64,000 bases of DNA from Kiloniellales bacterium (GTDB lineage Bacteria; Pseudomonadota; Alphaproteobacteria; Kiloniellales; JAKSDN01), in contig JASJEC010000010.1 in NCBI GenBank assembly GCA_030064845.1, forward strand, positions 1 through 64,000. Reading direction: 5' to 3'. Made by a program: the position numbers and the translations under genes. The first letter of the stretch is position 1, and each line of letters begins with the position of its first letter. This document shows positions 8,346 to 17,598 of the stretch, piece by piece. The notes under the pieces were generated by a model. That model saw only the letters and a list, made by a program, of their open reading frames with translations, had not been told where the DNA came from and searched no databases.

Positions 8346-8996
8346 CTAGTCCTGCGCCGTCTGGATGTTGGTGACGCCGTCGAGCACCAGCTCGATCTCG
8401 GCGTCCTTGAAATCGAAGCGCATGCGCACGAGGCGGTCGGTGGCGTCGTACCAGAGGTCCCGCTCGATGTTGCCGCGGACCCGCACCAGTTCCGCCTTGA
8501 CCGGCCCCTGGCCGGTCTCGACGGTCTGCCAGCCGACCGGCTTGATGGTGACCTCGTATAATTCCTTGTCGACCGGGCTGACCATCGACTTCGAGCCGAA
8601 CGCGATCTTGTTCCAGACCGACGCCGGCGCGACGTTGTTCGGCATGACTGACACCGTTCCGTTCACGGTCCATACGCAGCCTTCGCCGCCGCAACGGTAG
8701 GAGACGTCGTAGTCCGTGCCGTCGTCGTGGGTCTGGCCGACGAGGTTCGTGATCGCGCCGTTGACCCACTCCTCGACCCGGTTGTGCTCGTAGCGGAAGA
8801 AGGTCAGGCCGGCGAATTCGATCTCCACGTCCCAATTCACCGCCACCTTCAAGACGTTCTCGTCACGGTGGAAGGTGACGCTCTTCTCGCCGATCGGCTC
8901 TCCGTCCTTCAGGACGGTGTAGACGTGTGTCTCGCCAGCGTAGGAACTGAAGCTAGATGCCGCCAGCAGAATGCCGGCTGCAAGAACAGAACGCAT
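8346..8996 (-). CDS. DUF6134-like secreted protein
   Basis: The 216-residue protein starts at ATG 8996, chosen because GAGAGGGG lies just upstream and a clean signal peptide follows (MRSVLAAGILLAASSFSSYAG). The mature part begins ETHVYTVLKDGEPIGEKSVTFHRD. It is rich in beta strands, like the lipocalin-like periplasmic DUF6134 proteins, and contains one Cys pair (CGGEGC). Function unknown. It stands alone, convergent with hbdA. Confidence 0.7.
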   Translation of the reverse strand: MRSVLAAGILLAASSFSSYAGETHVYTVLKDGEPIGEKSVTFHRDENVLKVAVNWDVEIEFAGLTFFRYEHNRVEEWVNGAITNLVGQTHDDGTDYDVSYRCGGEGCVWTVNGTVSVMPNNVAPASVWNKIAFGSKSMVSPVDKELYEVTIKPVGWQTVETGQGPVKAELVRVRGNIERDLWYDATDRLVRMRFDFKDAEIELVLDGVTNIQTAQD

Positions 8997-9107
8997 CACG
9001 ACCCCTCTCTTTGCCCGTCCTATCCTCGTATAGCGGCCTAAAGGAATCGTCAACCCTGTGTGCGCCTAAAGGTGGGGTCAAAAAGGAGGCAGGCGGAATC
9101 GGCCGGC

Positions 9108-9722
9108 TCAGCCGCCGGTCTTGAGCGGCGCGGCGGCGCCGCGGTCCATGTAGAAGCGGATCAGTTCCAAGGCATCGTCGGAATCCCACTCGGCGGGACC
9201 TTCCAAGCCGCCGACGACACGCCCCTCGGCGTCTATCAGGATGGTCGTCGGCAACCCCTTGGCGCCGAACTCGCGGAACAGGGCGCCCTTCCGATCGATG
9301 TAGACGCTCAAATGCTTCAAGCCGGTCCGGGCCATGAAAGGCTCGACCACTTTGGCGCCGCCGCGGTCCTCGGAAACCGCCACGACCCGCAGGCGCGGCC
9401 CGCCGAGCTTCGCCTGGAGATTGTCCAGCGTCGGCATCTCGTGGACGCAGGGCGCGCACCACGTTGCCCAGAAGTTCAGCACCACGACCTGCCCGTGGAA
9501 ATCCTGCAGCGTCACAGGCCGGCCCGCACCGTCGGAAAAGACCGCCTGCGGCGCTGGTATAGGCGGTGTCAAAGGGCTAAATTTGTCGGCGAAGACGCCC
9601 TTGAGCGGCGGCTGGTCGGTGGCAGCGGCTGTTGTCGACAGCGCGATCATGGCCACAGCGGCGGCGGCGAGGGCAAATTTTTTGGCCAAGAGCGGATGCG
9701 TCCACGGCGCGAGAATGAGCAC
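9108..9722 (-). CDS. tlpA: TlpA/ResA-like periplasmic thiol-disulfide oxidoreductase
   Basis: A membrane-anchored thioredoxin-fold protein. After an N-terminal hydrophobic helix ([21 protein letters not shown]) comes a TlpA-like domain with the active site [14 protein letters not shown] and the cis-Pro loop GLPTTILID. It reduces disulphides in the periplasm, typically for cytochrome c or cytochrome oxidase assembly. The start is uncertain: GTG 9722 gives 204 residues, TTG 9689 a shorter n-region. With either choice the start crowds or overlaps the divergent argH start. Confidence 0.85.
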   Translation of the reverse strand: MLILAPWTHPLLAKKFALAAAAVAMIALSTTAAATDQPPLKGVFADKFSPLTPPIPAPQAVFSDGAGRPVTLQDFHGQVVVLNFWATWCAPCVHEMPTLDNLQAKLGGPRLRVVAVSEDRGGAKVVEPFMARTGLKHLSVYIDRKGALFREFGAKGLPTTILIDAEGRVVGGLEGPAEWDSDDALELIRFYMDRGAAAPLKTGG

Positions 9723-11226
9723 GACTAAGGGATATCGGTCCGGCGGCGCACCAGGCAAGGAGGAATCCGCCGAGGCGCGGAGGGCTGCGGCTAACGCGGG
9801 AGCCGTTGGGGGTGCCCCTGGGGGAGCGCCCGAGGGAGCGCCCGAGGCAGCGAACGTCATGTGGGGCGGCCGCTTCACCGTCGGCCCGGCCGAGGTGATG
9901 GAGCAGATCAACGCCTCGATCGCCTTCGACCGCCGGCTCTACGCGCAGGACATCCGCGCGTCCCGCGCCCACGCCGCGATGCTGGCGGACCGCGGCATCA
10001 TCCCGCCCGAAGACGGCGAGGCCATCGCCGAGGGCCTGGCCCGGGTCGAGGCGGAGATCGAGGCCGGCGGCTTCCCCTTCGACCCGGCGCTGGAAGACAT
10101 CCATATGAATGTCGAGGCGCGGCTCAAGGCGCTGATCGGCGACGCCGGCGGCCGGCTGCATACCGCCCGTTCGCGCAACGATCAGGTCGCGACCGACTTC
10201 CGCCTCTGGGTGCGCGACGCCGTCGACGGCCTGGACCGGCGCCTGCGCGACCTGCAGGCGGCGCTGCTGGAACAGGCCGGCGTCCACGCCGACACGATCA
10301 TGCCCGGCTACACCCACCTGCAGGCGGCTCAGCCGGTCACCTTCGGCCATCACCTCATGGCCTACGTCGAGATGTTCGGACGCGACCGGGGACGCCTCGC
10401 CGACTGCCGCACCCGGATCAACGAGTGCCCGCTCGGCGCCGCCGCCCTGGCCGGCACCGCCTTTCCGATCGACCGCGAGGCGACGGCGGCCGCGCTGGGC
10501 TTCGCGCGTCCCATGGCCAATTCGATCGACGCCGTGTCGGACCGGGATTTCGCGCTGGAGTTCCTTGCGGCGGGCGCGATCCTGGCGGTTCACCTCTCGC
10601 GCCTGGCCGAGGAACTGGTGCTCTGGTGCACCGAGGGCTTCGCCTTCGTCCGCCTGTCGGACGCCTTCACCACTGGCAGCTCGATCATGCCGCAGAAGAA
10701 GAACCCGGACGCCGCCGAGCTGGTGCGCGGCAAGTCGGGGCGGGTGGTCGGGTCGCTGATCGGTCTCTTGACGGTGATCAAGGGCCTGCCACTCGCCTAC
10801 GGCAAGGACATGCAGGAAGACAAGGAGCCGGTATTCGACGCCGCCGACACCCTCGACGTCTGCACAGCGGTGATGACCGGCATGCTCGGCGACCTCCAGG
10901 CGAACGGCGAGCGCATGCGGGCCGCTACGGCGGCGGGCTACATCACGGCGACGGATCTGGCCGACTGGCTGGTGCGGGAACTAGGCCTGCCGTTCCGCGA
11001 CGCCCATCACGTCACCGGAGAGATCGTCAAGCGCGCGGAACAGCGCGGATGCGGCCTGGGCGAGCTCGAGCTCGCCGCGATGCAGGAGGTCGAACCGCGC
11101 ATCACCGCGGGCATTTTCGACGTGCTCACCGTCGATCGGGCCGTGGCGAGTCGGACCAGCCTCGGCGGCACGGCACCGGAGCGGGTCCGCGAGGCCGTCG
11201 CCGCGGCGCGGAGCCGCTTCCTATGA
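9715..11226 (+). CDS. argH: argininosuccinate lyase
   Basis: Fumarase/aspartase-superfamily enzyme that splits argininosuccinate into arginine and fumarate. The conserved core starts at MWGGRF and includes [27 protein letters not shown] and the signature [20 protein letters not shown]. Two starts are possible: ATG 9715 (503 residues) adds a 48-residue Gly/Ala/Pro-rich leader containing a short GAPxGAPE repeat, while ATG 9859 (455 residues) gives the usual family length. It forms an operon with the lipoprotein gene (ATGA overlap) and lysA. Confidence 0.95.
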   Translation: MSTTKGYRSGGAPGKEESAEARRAAANAGAVGGAPGGAPEGAPEAANVMWGGRFTVGPAEVMEQINASIAFDRRLYAQDIRASRAHAAMLADRGIIPPEDGEAIAEGLARVEAEIEAGGFPFDPALEDIHMNVEARLKALIGDAGGRLHTARSRNDQVATDFRLWVRDAVDGLDRRLRDLQAALLEQAGVHADTIMPGYTHLQAAQPVTFGHHLMAYVEMFGRDRGRLADCRTRINECPLGAAALAGTAFPIDREATAAALGFARPMANSIDAVSDRDFALEFLAAGAILAVHLSRLAEELVLWCTEGFAFVRLSDAFTTGSSIMPQKKNPDAAELVRGKSGRVVGSLIGLLTVIKGLPLAYGKDMQEDKEPVFDAADTLDVCTAVMTGMLGDLQANGERMRAATAAGYITATDLADWLVRELGLPFRDAHHVTGEIVKRAEQRGCGLGELELAAMQEVEPRITAGIFDVLTVDRAVASRTSLGGTAPERVREAVAAARSRFL

Positions 11227-11513
11227 CCGCGCGCGCCTGGCTCGACCCGGCCCGGTTCGCCCTGGCCGCTCTGCTGCTAGCCGCGGTCCTTCTCGGGGCC
11301 TGCGGCAAGAAGGGCAACGTGCGCCCGCCGGAGGACGAGGCCGGCGCTTACACCTTCCCGCGGGCCTACCCGGCACCGGCCTCGGTGCTGCCGGCCGGCG
11401 ACGAGGAGAAGCTGCAGCCGAGCCCGGAGCCGCGCCTCAAGCGGGAGCGCAGGGAACGGCGCCTGTCACCCTTTCCCCGGTCGCCCGAACGAGTCGAAAA
11501 CTTCGGGATCTAG
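11223..11513 (+). CDS. lptM: LptM-like small outer-membrane lipoprotein
   Basis: A 96-residue lipoprotein with a signal peptide and lipobox LLGAC (Cys about 28) followed by [11 protein letters not shown], the pattern of LptM (YifL) proteins. In E. coli LptM helps oxidative maturation of the LPS translocon protein LptD. The rest is Pro/Arg-rich and disordered. The start ATG overlaps the argH stop (ATGA) and the gene ends 6 nt before lysA. Confidence 0.8.
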   Translation: MTARAWLDPARFALAALLLAAVLLGACGKKGNVRPPEDEAGAYTFPRAYPAPASVLPAGDEEKLQPSPEPRLKRERRERRLSPFPRSPERVENFGI

Positions 11514-11519
11514 CAGCCC

Positions 11520-12827
11520 ATGGACTTCTTTTCATACCGGGGCGGGCAGCTGCACGCCGAGGAGACGCCGATCGCGGCGATCGCCGAGTCCGTCGGCACG
11601 CCGTTCTACTGCTACGCCTCGGGCGCGCTGGAGACCGCCTACCGGGACTTCGCGAAAGCGCTGGAGGGCCTGCCCTCAACGATCTGCTACTCCCTCAAGG
11701 CCAACGGCAACCTGGCCCTGGTGCGGACCCTGGCCGCCCTGGGCAGCGGCGCCGACGTGGTCTCCGAAGGCGAGCTGAAGCGGGCCCTGGCCGCGGGGAT
11801 CCCGCCCGAGAAGATCGTCTTCGCCGGGGTCGGCAAGACCGCGCGGGAACTGGGCCTGGCGCTCGATCTCGGCATCCTGCAGATCAACGTCGAGTCCTGG
11901 CCCGAACTGGAGCTGTTGAACGAGATCGCCGTGCAACGGGGAAAGCGGGCGCCGGTGGCGATCCGGGTCAATCCCGACGTCGACGCCCGCACCCACGCCA
12001 ACATCTCCACCGGACGGAGCGGTCACAAGTTCGGTATCGACATCGACCAGGCGCCGGCCTGCTTCGCGCGGGCGCGCGACCTGCCCGGCATCTCGCTGGA
12101 AGGCCTGGCGGTTCATATCGGCTCTCAGCTGACCGACCTCTCGCCCTACCGGGAGGCCTTCGGGCGCCTGGCCGAGCTCTATCGGGAGCTGCGCGCCGCG
12201 GGGTACCCCTTGCGCCGACTCGATCTCGGCGGCGGCCTCGGCATCCCCTACAAGGGCGAGCCGCCGGCCGACCTCGGCGAATACGCCGCGATCGTGGGCG
12301 AGACGACGGGGAGCCTGGGCGCCGACCTGATCTTCGAGCCCGGCCGCCTGCTGGTCGGCAACGCCGGCATCCTGGTGTCCCGCGTGATCTACGTCAAAGA
12401 GGGCAGCGCCCGTCGCTACGTCATCATGGACGCCGCCATGAACGACCTGATCCGCCCAATGCTCTATCAGGCCTGGCACACCATCCTGCCGGTCAAGGAA
12501 GCGCCGTTCGGCGCCGAGACCTCGCCATGCGACGTGGTCGGCCCCATATGCGAGACCACGGACACTTTCGCGCGCGAGCGCGATCTGCCGGCTCTCGAGC
12601 AGGGCGACCTGCTCGCGATCTTTTCAACCGGTGCTTATGGTGCGGTCATGAGTTCGACGTATAATGCGCGGTCGCCGGCGCCGGAGGTCCTGGTCAGGGG
12701 CCACGAGCACGCGGTCATCCGGCCGCGACGGGACCTGGCGGCGCTGATCGAGGAGGACCGCCTGCCGACCTGGCTGGCCGAGCCGGCCGGCGCGGGCACC
12801 GAGGGCATCGCCCGAGGCCCCGTTTGA
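11520..12827 (+). CDS. lysA: diaminopimelate decarboxylase
   Basis: A 435-residue fold-type III PLP enzyme that decarboxylates meso-diaminopimelate to lysine. The PLP lysine is Lys60 in ICYSLKANGN; the HIGSQ, DLGGGLGIPY and FEPGRLLVGNAG phosphate-binding segments and the GPICETTDTFA and STGAYGAVMSSTYN active-site loops of the other subunit are present. It belongs to the argH-lptM-lysA operon, and its stop overlaps a TTG start candidate of the next gene. Confidence 0.95.
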   Translation: MDFFSYRGGQLHAEETPIAAIAESVGTPFYCYASGALETAYRDFAKALEGLPSTICYSLKANGNLALVRTLAALGSGADVVSEGELKRALAAGIPPEKIVFAGVGKTARELGLALDLGILQINVESWPELELLNEIAVQRGKRAPVAIRVNPDVDARTHANISTGRSGHKFGIDIDQAPACFARARDLPGISLEGLAVHIGSQLTDLSPYREAFGRLAELYRELRAAGYPLRRLDLGGGLGIPYKGEPPADLGEYAAIVGETTGSLGADLIFEPGRLLVGNAGILVSRVIYVKEGSARRYVIMDAAMNDLIRPMLYQAWHTILPVKEAPFGAETSPCDVVGPICETTDTFARERDLPALEQGDLLAIFSTGAYGAVMSSTYNARSPAPEVLVRGHEHAVIRPRRDLAALIEEDRLPTWLAEPAGAGTEGIARGPV

Positions 12828-15340
12828 GAGGAGGAAGACTGATCGCCACCTCATCCAAGCCGACCGCCGGCCGCGGCGCCGGCCGCCGAGGCCAGGGGCT
12901 CCTGGCGCTCAAGCTCGGCCTGAGCGGCGCGGCCCTGACCTGGGAAGCGCTGGCACCTCGATTCTGGCCGGTCGTCGTGCTGCTGCTCGCCTTTCTCAGC
13001 TTCGCCCTGCTCGGCATCCCGGCGCAGCTGCCGGCCTGGCTGCACCTTCTGGTCCTGATCGGCTTCGCGGCGGGCTTCGGTTGGACGCTGTGGCGGGCCT
13101 TCCGCGGCTGGGAGCTGCCCGATCTGGCGCACGCCCGCCGCCGCCTGGAGATCGACAGCGGCCTCGCACACCGCCCCCTCACCGCGCTCGACGACAGCCT
13201 CGCGACCAGCCCCGGGGACCGGGCGGCCGCCGGGCTCTGGGAAATCAACCGCAAGCGCCAGCTGGATGAGATCGGACGGCTGCGGGCGGGGCCGCCGCGG
13301 CCCGTTTTGGCCAAGGTCGATCCCCTGGTGCTGCGCTGCGGCCTGCTCCTGCTGCTGGTGATCGCGTTCGCGGGCGCCGGCCCGGAGTGGCGCGACCGCC
13401 TGCAGGCGTCGGTGATGCCCGGGGTCGCCGCGGCCGGACCGGCCGTGCCCAGCCGAATCGACGCCTGGATCAACCCGCCGGCGTACACCGGGCTGCCGCC
13501 GCTGTTCCTCGGCACCGACCAGGCCGCGCCGGCAACCATCGCGACACCGGTCGGCAGCACCATTCTCGCCCAGGTGCAGGGCTCCGGGGGAACGCCGGGC
13601 CTGGCGGTCGACGAGACCCGCGCGGCTTTCACGCAGGTTGCCGAGGGGGTCTACAAAATCAGCCAGGAGCTGACCGTCGGCACGCGGCTCGCGATCGTCC
13701 GCGGCGACAAGGAGCTGGCGGCCTGGCCGCTCGAAATCCTGCCCGACGCGGCGCCGGAGATCGAGTTCCTGGCGCCGCCCGGCCGGACCGAGCGCAGCGC
13801 CCTGCGCATCGAGCTCACCGCGCGGGACGACTACGGGCTGACCAAGGCGCAGGCCGTCATCAACCGGATCGACCGGGACACCGGCGAGCCCCTGGTGCTC
13901 GACCTGCCGCTCGCGGCCAGCAACCTGCGCGACGTCGAGAGCAGCTCTTTCCACGACCTGACGCCCCATCCCTGGGCCGGCCTCGCGGTCGAGATCCAAT
14001 TGGTCGCCCTGGACGCCCTGGCCCAGGAAGGCCGCAGCGATGTGGTCCGGACCGTTCTGCCGGAGCGCATCTTCAACCATCCGGTGGCCCGCGCCCTGGT
14101 CGAGCTGCGCCGGCAGCTGACCCTGGAACCCGACAAGCGTTTCCCGGTCGCCCGCGGCCTGGCCGAGCTCTACGGCCGGCCCCAGCATTTCTTCCACGAC
14201 CTGACCGCCGCGCTCGCCATGATGATCGCCGAGAGCAGGCTGATGCTCGACAAGTCCGACGAGGCGATCGAGCAGGTCCAGACCCTGCTGTGGGACACCG
14301 CGCTGCGCATTGAGGAGGGCGAGCTGGCGACCGCCGAGGCCGACCTGCGCGAGCTGCAGGAGGCCCTGATGCGCGCCCTCGCCGAGGGCGCCTCCGACGA
14401 GGAGATCGAGCGGCTCATGGACGAGCTGCGCGAAGCCCTGGACCGCTTCCTCGAGGCTCTCGCCGAGCGGATGAGCGAACAGCTGGCGCAGGGCGCACAG
14501 CAGCCGCAGCCCATGCCCCAGGACTCCGAGATGATCGAGAGCCAGGCCCTGCGCGAGATGCTGGAACGGGCCCGCGAGCTGGCCCGCAGCGGGGCGCGCG
14601 ACGCGGCGCGCGACCTCTTGTCACAGCTGCAGAACATCCTCGAGAACATGCGCACCAATCCCTTCGCCCAGATGATGGACCAGGAGGGCCAGAACGCCTG
14701 GGAGATGATGCGCGACATGGAAGAGCTCATGCGCCGTCAGCAGGAGCTGCTGGACCGGAGCTACGAGCGTTCACAGTCTCAGCAGCGCGGCACCCAGCCC
14801 CCCGAAGGCGGCGAAAGCGGAGAGGGCCGCACGGGGGCCGGCAATCCGACGGAGAATCAGCTCGACGCCCAGTCCCAGGAGGCGATCCGCCGCCAGCTGG
14901 GCGAGATGATGCGTCAGCTTGGCGAGATGCTGGGCGACATACCCCGGCCCTTCGGCCGCGCCGAGCAGGCGATGCGCGACGCGCGCGACGCGCTCAACCA
15001 AGACCAACCCCTCGGCGCCATCGATCCGCAGAGCCGCGCCCTCGACCAGCTCCAACAGGGCATGCAGTCGATGGCCGACAGCTTCATGGAACGCATGGGC
15101 CAGAGCCAGGCCCAGCGCGGCAACGGCCCGGTTGGCGCGGAGCCGGGCAGCAGCTTCGACCCGCTCGGCCGCAACCGGGGCCAGAACGGCCTCGACCAGA
15201 TCGAGGGCGTCGAAATTCCCGACGAGATGGAGTTGCAGAGGGCGCGGAGCATCCTCAAAGAGCTGCGCAAGCGGCGCGGCGAAACGGGCCGTCCCACCCT
15301 GGAGCTCGACTACATCGACCGCCTGCTGCAGCAGTTCTGA
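12824..15340 (+). CDS. DUF4175/TIGR02302 family membrane protein
   Basis: An 838-residue protein with two N-terminal transmembrane helices (about 45-90), a third near 165-185 and a large C-terminal region rich in Gln, Glu, Met and Arg predicted to form long coiled coils (about 480-770). This matches the TIGR02302/DUF4175 proteins of alphaproteobacteria, usually found beside lysA; their function is unknown but an envelope role is likely. The TTG 12824 start overlaps the lysA stop, yet a strong GAGGAGG (12828-12834) lies inside that reading. Initiation may therefore be a few codons later, for example at CTG 12839. Confidence 0.85.
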   Translation: MRGGRLIATSSKPTAGRGAGRRGQGLLALKLGLSGAALTWEALAPRFWPVVVLLLAFLSFALLGIPAQLPAWLHLLVLIGFAAGFGWTLWRAFRGWELPDLAHARRRLEIDSGLAHRPLTALDDSLATSPGDRAAAGLWEINRKRQLDEIGRLRAGPPRPVLAKVDPLVLRCGLLLLLVIAFAGAGPEWRDRLQASVMPGVAAAGPAVPSRIDAWINPPAYTGLPPLFLGTDQAAPATIATPVGSTILAQVQGSGGTPGLAVDETRAAFTQVAEGVYKISQELTVGTRLAIVRGDKELAAWPLEILPDAAPEIEFLAPPGRTERSALRIELTARDDYGLTKAQAVINRIDRDTGEPLVLDLPLAASNLRDVESSSFHDLTPHPWAGLAVEIQLVALDALAQEGRSDVVRTVLPERIFNHPVARALVELRRQLTLEPDKRFPVARGLAELYGRPQHFFHDLTAALAMMIAESRLMLDKSDEAIEQVQTLLWDTALRIEEGELATAEADLRELQEALMRALAEGASDEEIERLMDELREALDRFLEALAERMSEQLAQGAQQPQPMPQDSEMIESQALREMLERARELARSGARDAARDLLSQLQNILENMRTNPFAQMMDQEGQNAWEMMRDMEELMRRQQELLDRSYERSQSQQRGTQPPEGGESGEGRTGAGNPTENQLDAQSQEAIRRQLGEMMRQLGEMLGDIPRPFGRAEQAMRDARDALNQDQPLGAIDPQSRALDQLQQGMQSMADSFMERMGQSQAQRGNGPVGAEPGSSFDPLGRNRGQNGLDQIEGVEIPDEMELQRARSILKELRKRRGETGRPTLELDYIDRLLQQF

Positions 15341-15361
15341 GCCCGCCGCACCGGGCTGGGC

Positions 15362-15748
15362 TCAGGCGTCCAGGCGGTCGCCGAAGCCCTCTTCGGTTAG
15401 CGTTTCCTCGGCGGCGTCGCAGATCGCCTTGAGCGTGAAAGGCTTGGAAACCACGCGGCAGATCAGCTGGTCGAGGTTATGGGCACGCTGCCGCTCCGCC
15501 GAGTAGCCGCTCATCAGGAGAACCGGCAGCTGGGGATACTCCCGCGCGACCCTGAGGGCGAGACCGATCCCGTCAAGTCCGGGCATGACGATGTCCGTGA
15601 TGAGCAGCTCGAAGTGCTTCTTTTCCAGCGCTTCGAGCGCTTGCGTGCCGTCGGCCACCGCGGCGACCTCGTGTCCCCGGTGCGTCAAGGCCCGGGCGAC
15701 GAAGTTCTGGACCGCGAGATCGTCTTCGGCAATCAGGATTTTTGCCAT
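15362..15748 (-). CDS. cpdR: single-domain response regulator, CpdR type
   Basis: A 128-residue receiver domain without an output domain. It has the acidic pocket Glu8-Asp9-Asp10, phosphoacceptor Asp52 in LLITDIVMPGLDG, Ser80 and Lys102 in VVSKPF. The LLMSGYSAERQRAHNLDQLICRVVSKPF segment is typical of CpdR. In Caulobacter unphosphorylated CpdR primes ClpXP for proteolysis of cell-cycle proteins. It is convergent with the DUF4175 gene. Confidence 0.85.
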   Translation of the reverse strand: MAKILIAEDDLAVQNFVARALTHRGHEVAAVADGTQALEALEKKHFELLITDIVMPGLDGIGLALRVAREYPQLPVLLMSGYSAERQRAHNLDQLICRVVSKPFTLKAICDAAEETLTEEGFGDRLDA

Positions 15749-15856
15749 CGGCGGCGACTGTTTCCCTTGTGACAGGCCGAAGCGGCTCGATTTGGACGCC
15801 GACGAGGGTAGGAAATACCGGTTAATGCTTTGTTAAGCTTCAGGCCGCTCGGGACC

Positions 15857-15920
15857 CAGAGCGGATCGCATTCAAACGGGATAAGTTCCTGATCCCGTTT
15901 GAATGCGTGAAGCCGCTTTA
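15857..15920. repeat. TAGAGC-type palindromic element, copy A
   Basis: A 64-bp element whose ends are imperfect inverted copies (CAGAGCGGATC on the left, TAAAGCGGCTTC on the complement of the right). It contains a perfect 15-bp stem (15868-15882 with 15892-15906) around a 9-nt loop. It lies in the gap between the oppositely facing 5' end of cpdR and 3' end of the zinc-ribbon gene, and copy B begins 12 bp further on. Confidence 0.75.
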
Positions 15921-15931
15921 CGTCATAAGTT

Positions 15932-15995
15932 TAGAGCAGATTCACGCGGCAAATGGATCGCCTCAGGCGATTCCATTTGACCGCGATCTGCTCTA
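15932..15995. repeat. TAGAGC-type palindromic element, copy B
   Basis: A 64-bp element with matching ends: TAGAGCAGATTCACGCGG on the left and TAGAGCAGATCGCGG on the complement of the right. An inner stem pairs AAATGGATCGCC with GGCGATTCCATTT. The rest of the 15749-16012 gap shows no gene. Confidence 0.85.
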
Positions 15996-16012
15996 GGGGT
16001 GGAAACCGGCAC

Positions 16013-16720
16013 CTATTTGATGAACGCCAGCTTCACGTTGCCCTGAGGCGGCGGATCCTGCGTCTTCGTCTCGAAGTTGGTGAAGCCGCCGGGCGGCAGG
16101 TTCGGCGCGTTGGCATCGAACTCCCAGGACGCCAGTTCGACCCCGGCCGCATCGACCAGCCGCGCCTGCATGCGGGGGATCGCCAGCTCCTCCCCGGTCG
16201 CGTTTACGATCACGCCCCGAATTAGAAGAGTAGAGATCCCGTCGATCACCGTGCGGGTCGAGGTTACCTCCTTCATCTCCAGGCCGGCGCCCACCGCCGT
16301 CTCCAGGCCCACCATCTCGTAGACCTTGGACGTGGCCGGGGCCATGGCGATGATCTGGGTGCGTCCCAGGACGCCGCCCGCTGCGACGCCGCCGACCACC
16401 AGGAGCAGGAGCAGCCAGCCGACCGGCAATCCTTTCGAACCGGGCTTCTCCCGCACCGTCGCCGCGGCGTTGCGCGCCTTGGTGCGCCTGCGGGTTTCGC
16501 TGAGCCGCGCCTCGATATCGTCCTCCTTGATATCGAGGGACGCGCCGGAGACGCCGGCCTCCGCTTCCTCGACCACGATTTCGAGGCCGATATCCAGCTG
16601 CTCGGCCGTCTGATGCCAGGAGTGGCCGCAGCTGCCGCATCGGACGGTCCGTCCCTCGGTCCCGATGAGATCCGAGTCGACGTTGAACCGAGCCGCACAG
16701 GAAGGGCATTCGAGGATCAT
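16013..16720 (-). CDS. zinc-ribbon (MJ0042) and DUF3426-like membrane protein
   Basis: The 235-residue protein starts at ATG 16720 so that the zinc ribbon is N-terminal: CPSCAARF and CGSCGH (two CxxC knuckles). A basic Ala-rich linker follows, then one transmembrane helix (GWLLLLLVVGGVAAGGVLG) and an extracytoplasmic DUF3426-like beta domain ending GGFTNFETKTQ. Such proteins are widespread in alphaproteobacteria next to ftsEX; function unknown. It is divergent from ftsE. Confidence 0.8.
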   Translation of the reverse strand: MILECPSCAARFNVDSDLIGTEGRTVRCGSCGHSWHQTAEQLDIGLEIVVEEAEAGVSGASLDIKEDDIEARLSETRRRTKARNAAATVREKPGSKGLPVGWLLLLLVVGGVAAGGVLGRTQIIAMAPATSKVYEMVGLETAVGAGLEMKEVTSTRTVIDGISTLLIRGVIVNATGEELAIPRMQARLVDAAGVELASWEFDANAPNLPPGGFTNFETKTQDPPPQGNVKLAFIK

Positions 16721-16896
16721 GACTCGCCGCGGCAACAGGCGTCGGAATGGGTGAGTATTCCCCTTATAGGGGTGCCTATTCGTCAAGGCAAGGAGCCGCC
16801 CGGACCCGACGCCGTCGTTGCTTTACGCCGGTCGCGGGACTATTTCTTTCTCGCGCCAGCCTCACCGACCCGCCTGATCGAAAGGACGACACGCCC

Positions 16897-17598
16897 TTGG
16901 TTCGTTTCGAGGATGTCGCCATCAGATACGGAAACGGCCCCGACATCCTGAGCGGCATGTCTTTCCACCTGCGCCCGGGATCGTTCCACTTCGTGGTCGG
17001 GCCGAGCGGCTCGGGCAAGTCGTCCCTGCTACGAACCATGTTCCTCGCGAACAACCCGGCGGATGGCCGCATGACGCTGTTCGGGCGGGATTCGACCAGC
17101 CTGACCCGTGACGAGCGGGCGCTGTTCCGTCGGCAGATCGGCGTCGTGTTTCAGGACTTCCGGCTGCTGACTCATCTGAGCGTGGCGGAGAACGTCGCCC
17201 TGCCGCTCAGGATCGCCGGCCGTCGCGAAGACAAGATTCGCGAGCACGTGGCCGAGCTGCTCGCCTGGGTCGGCCTGGGCGACTCGGCCGACAGCCTGCC
17301 GGCCACCTTGTCCGGCGGACAGCAGCAGCGGGTCGCGATCGCCCGCGCCGTGATCGGCCAGCCCAACCTGATCCTGGCCGACGAGCCGACCGGCAACGTC
17401 GACCACCGGCACGCCATGCGCCTGCTCTACCTCTTCGACGAGCTCAACAAGATCGGGACCACGGTGGTGATCGCCACCCACAGCAGAGACCTGATCGAAC
17501 GGTTCAAGCACCCGATACTGCGCCTCGGCGACGGGACCGTCCGGGTGGAGAAGCCGAGCCGGCCGGAAGCCGCGGCGACGGCAGGGAGCCGGGACTAG
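16897..17598 (+). CDS. ftsE: cell-division ATP-binding protein FtsE
   Basis: A 233-residue ABC ATPase starting at TTG 16897, preceded by AAGGA. An upstream reading to 16747 adds about 50 non-conserved residues and is rejected. Walker [11 protein letters not shown]-loop VVFQDFRLL, signature [14 protein letters not shown] and Walker [13 protein letters not shown] are intact. FtsE with FtsX forms the divisome ABC-like complex that activates peptidoglycan hydrolases at the septum. The ftsX start follows the stop codon directly. Confidence 0.95.
   Translation: MVRFEDVAIRYGNGPDILSGMSFHLRPGSFHFVVGPSGSGKSSLLRTMFLANNPADGRMTLFGRDSTSLTRDERALFRRQIGVVFQDFRLLTHLSVAENVALPLRIAGRREDKIREHVAELLAWVGLGDSADSLPATLSGGQQQRVAIARAVIGQPNLILADEPTGNVDHRHAMRLLYLFDELNKIGTTVVIATHSRDLIERFKHPILRLGDGTVRVEKPSRPEAAATAGSRD

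Noticed and set aside
16747-16896. N-terminal 50-residue extension of FtsE
   Set aside because: Not FtsE-like, overlaps the divergent zinc-ribbon promoter; TTG 16897 has a ribosome site and gives the usual length.
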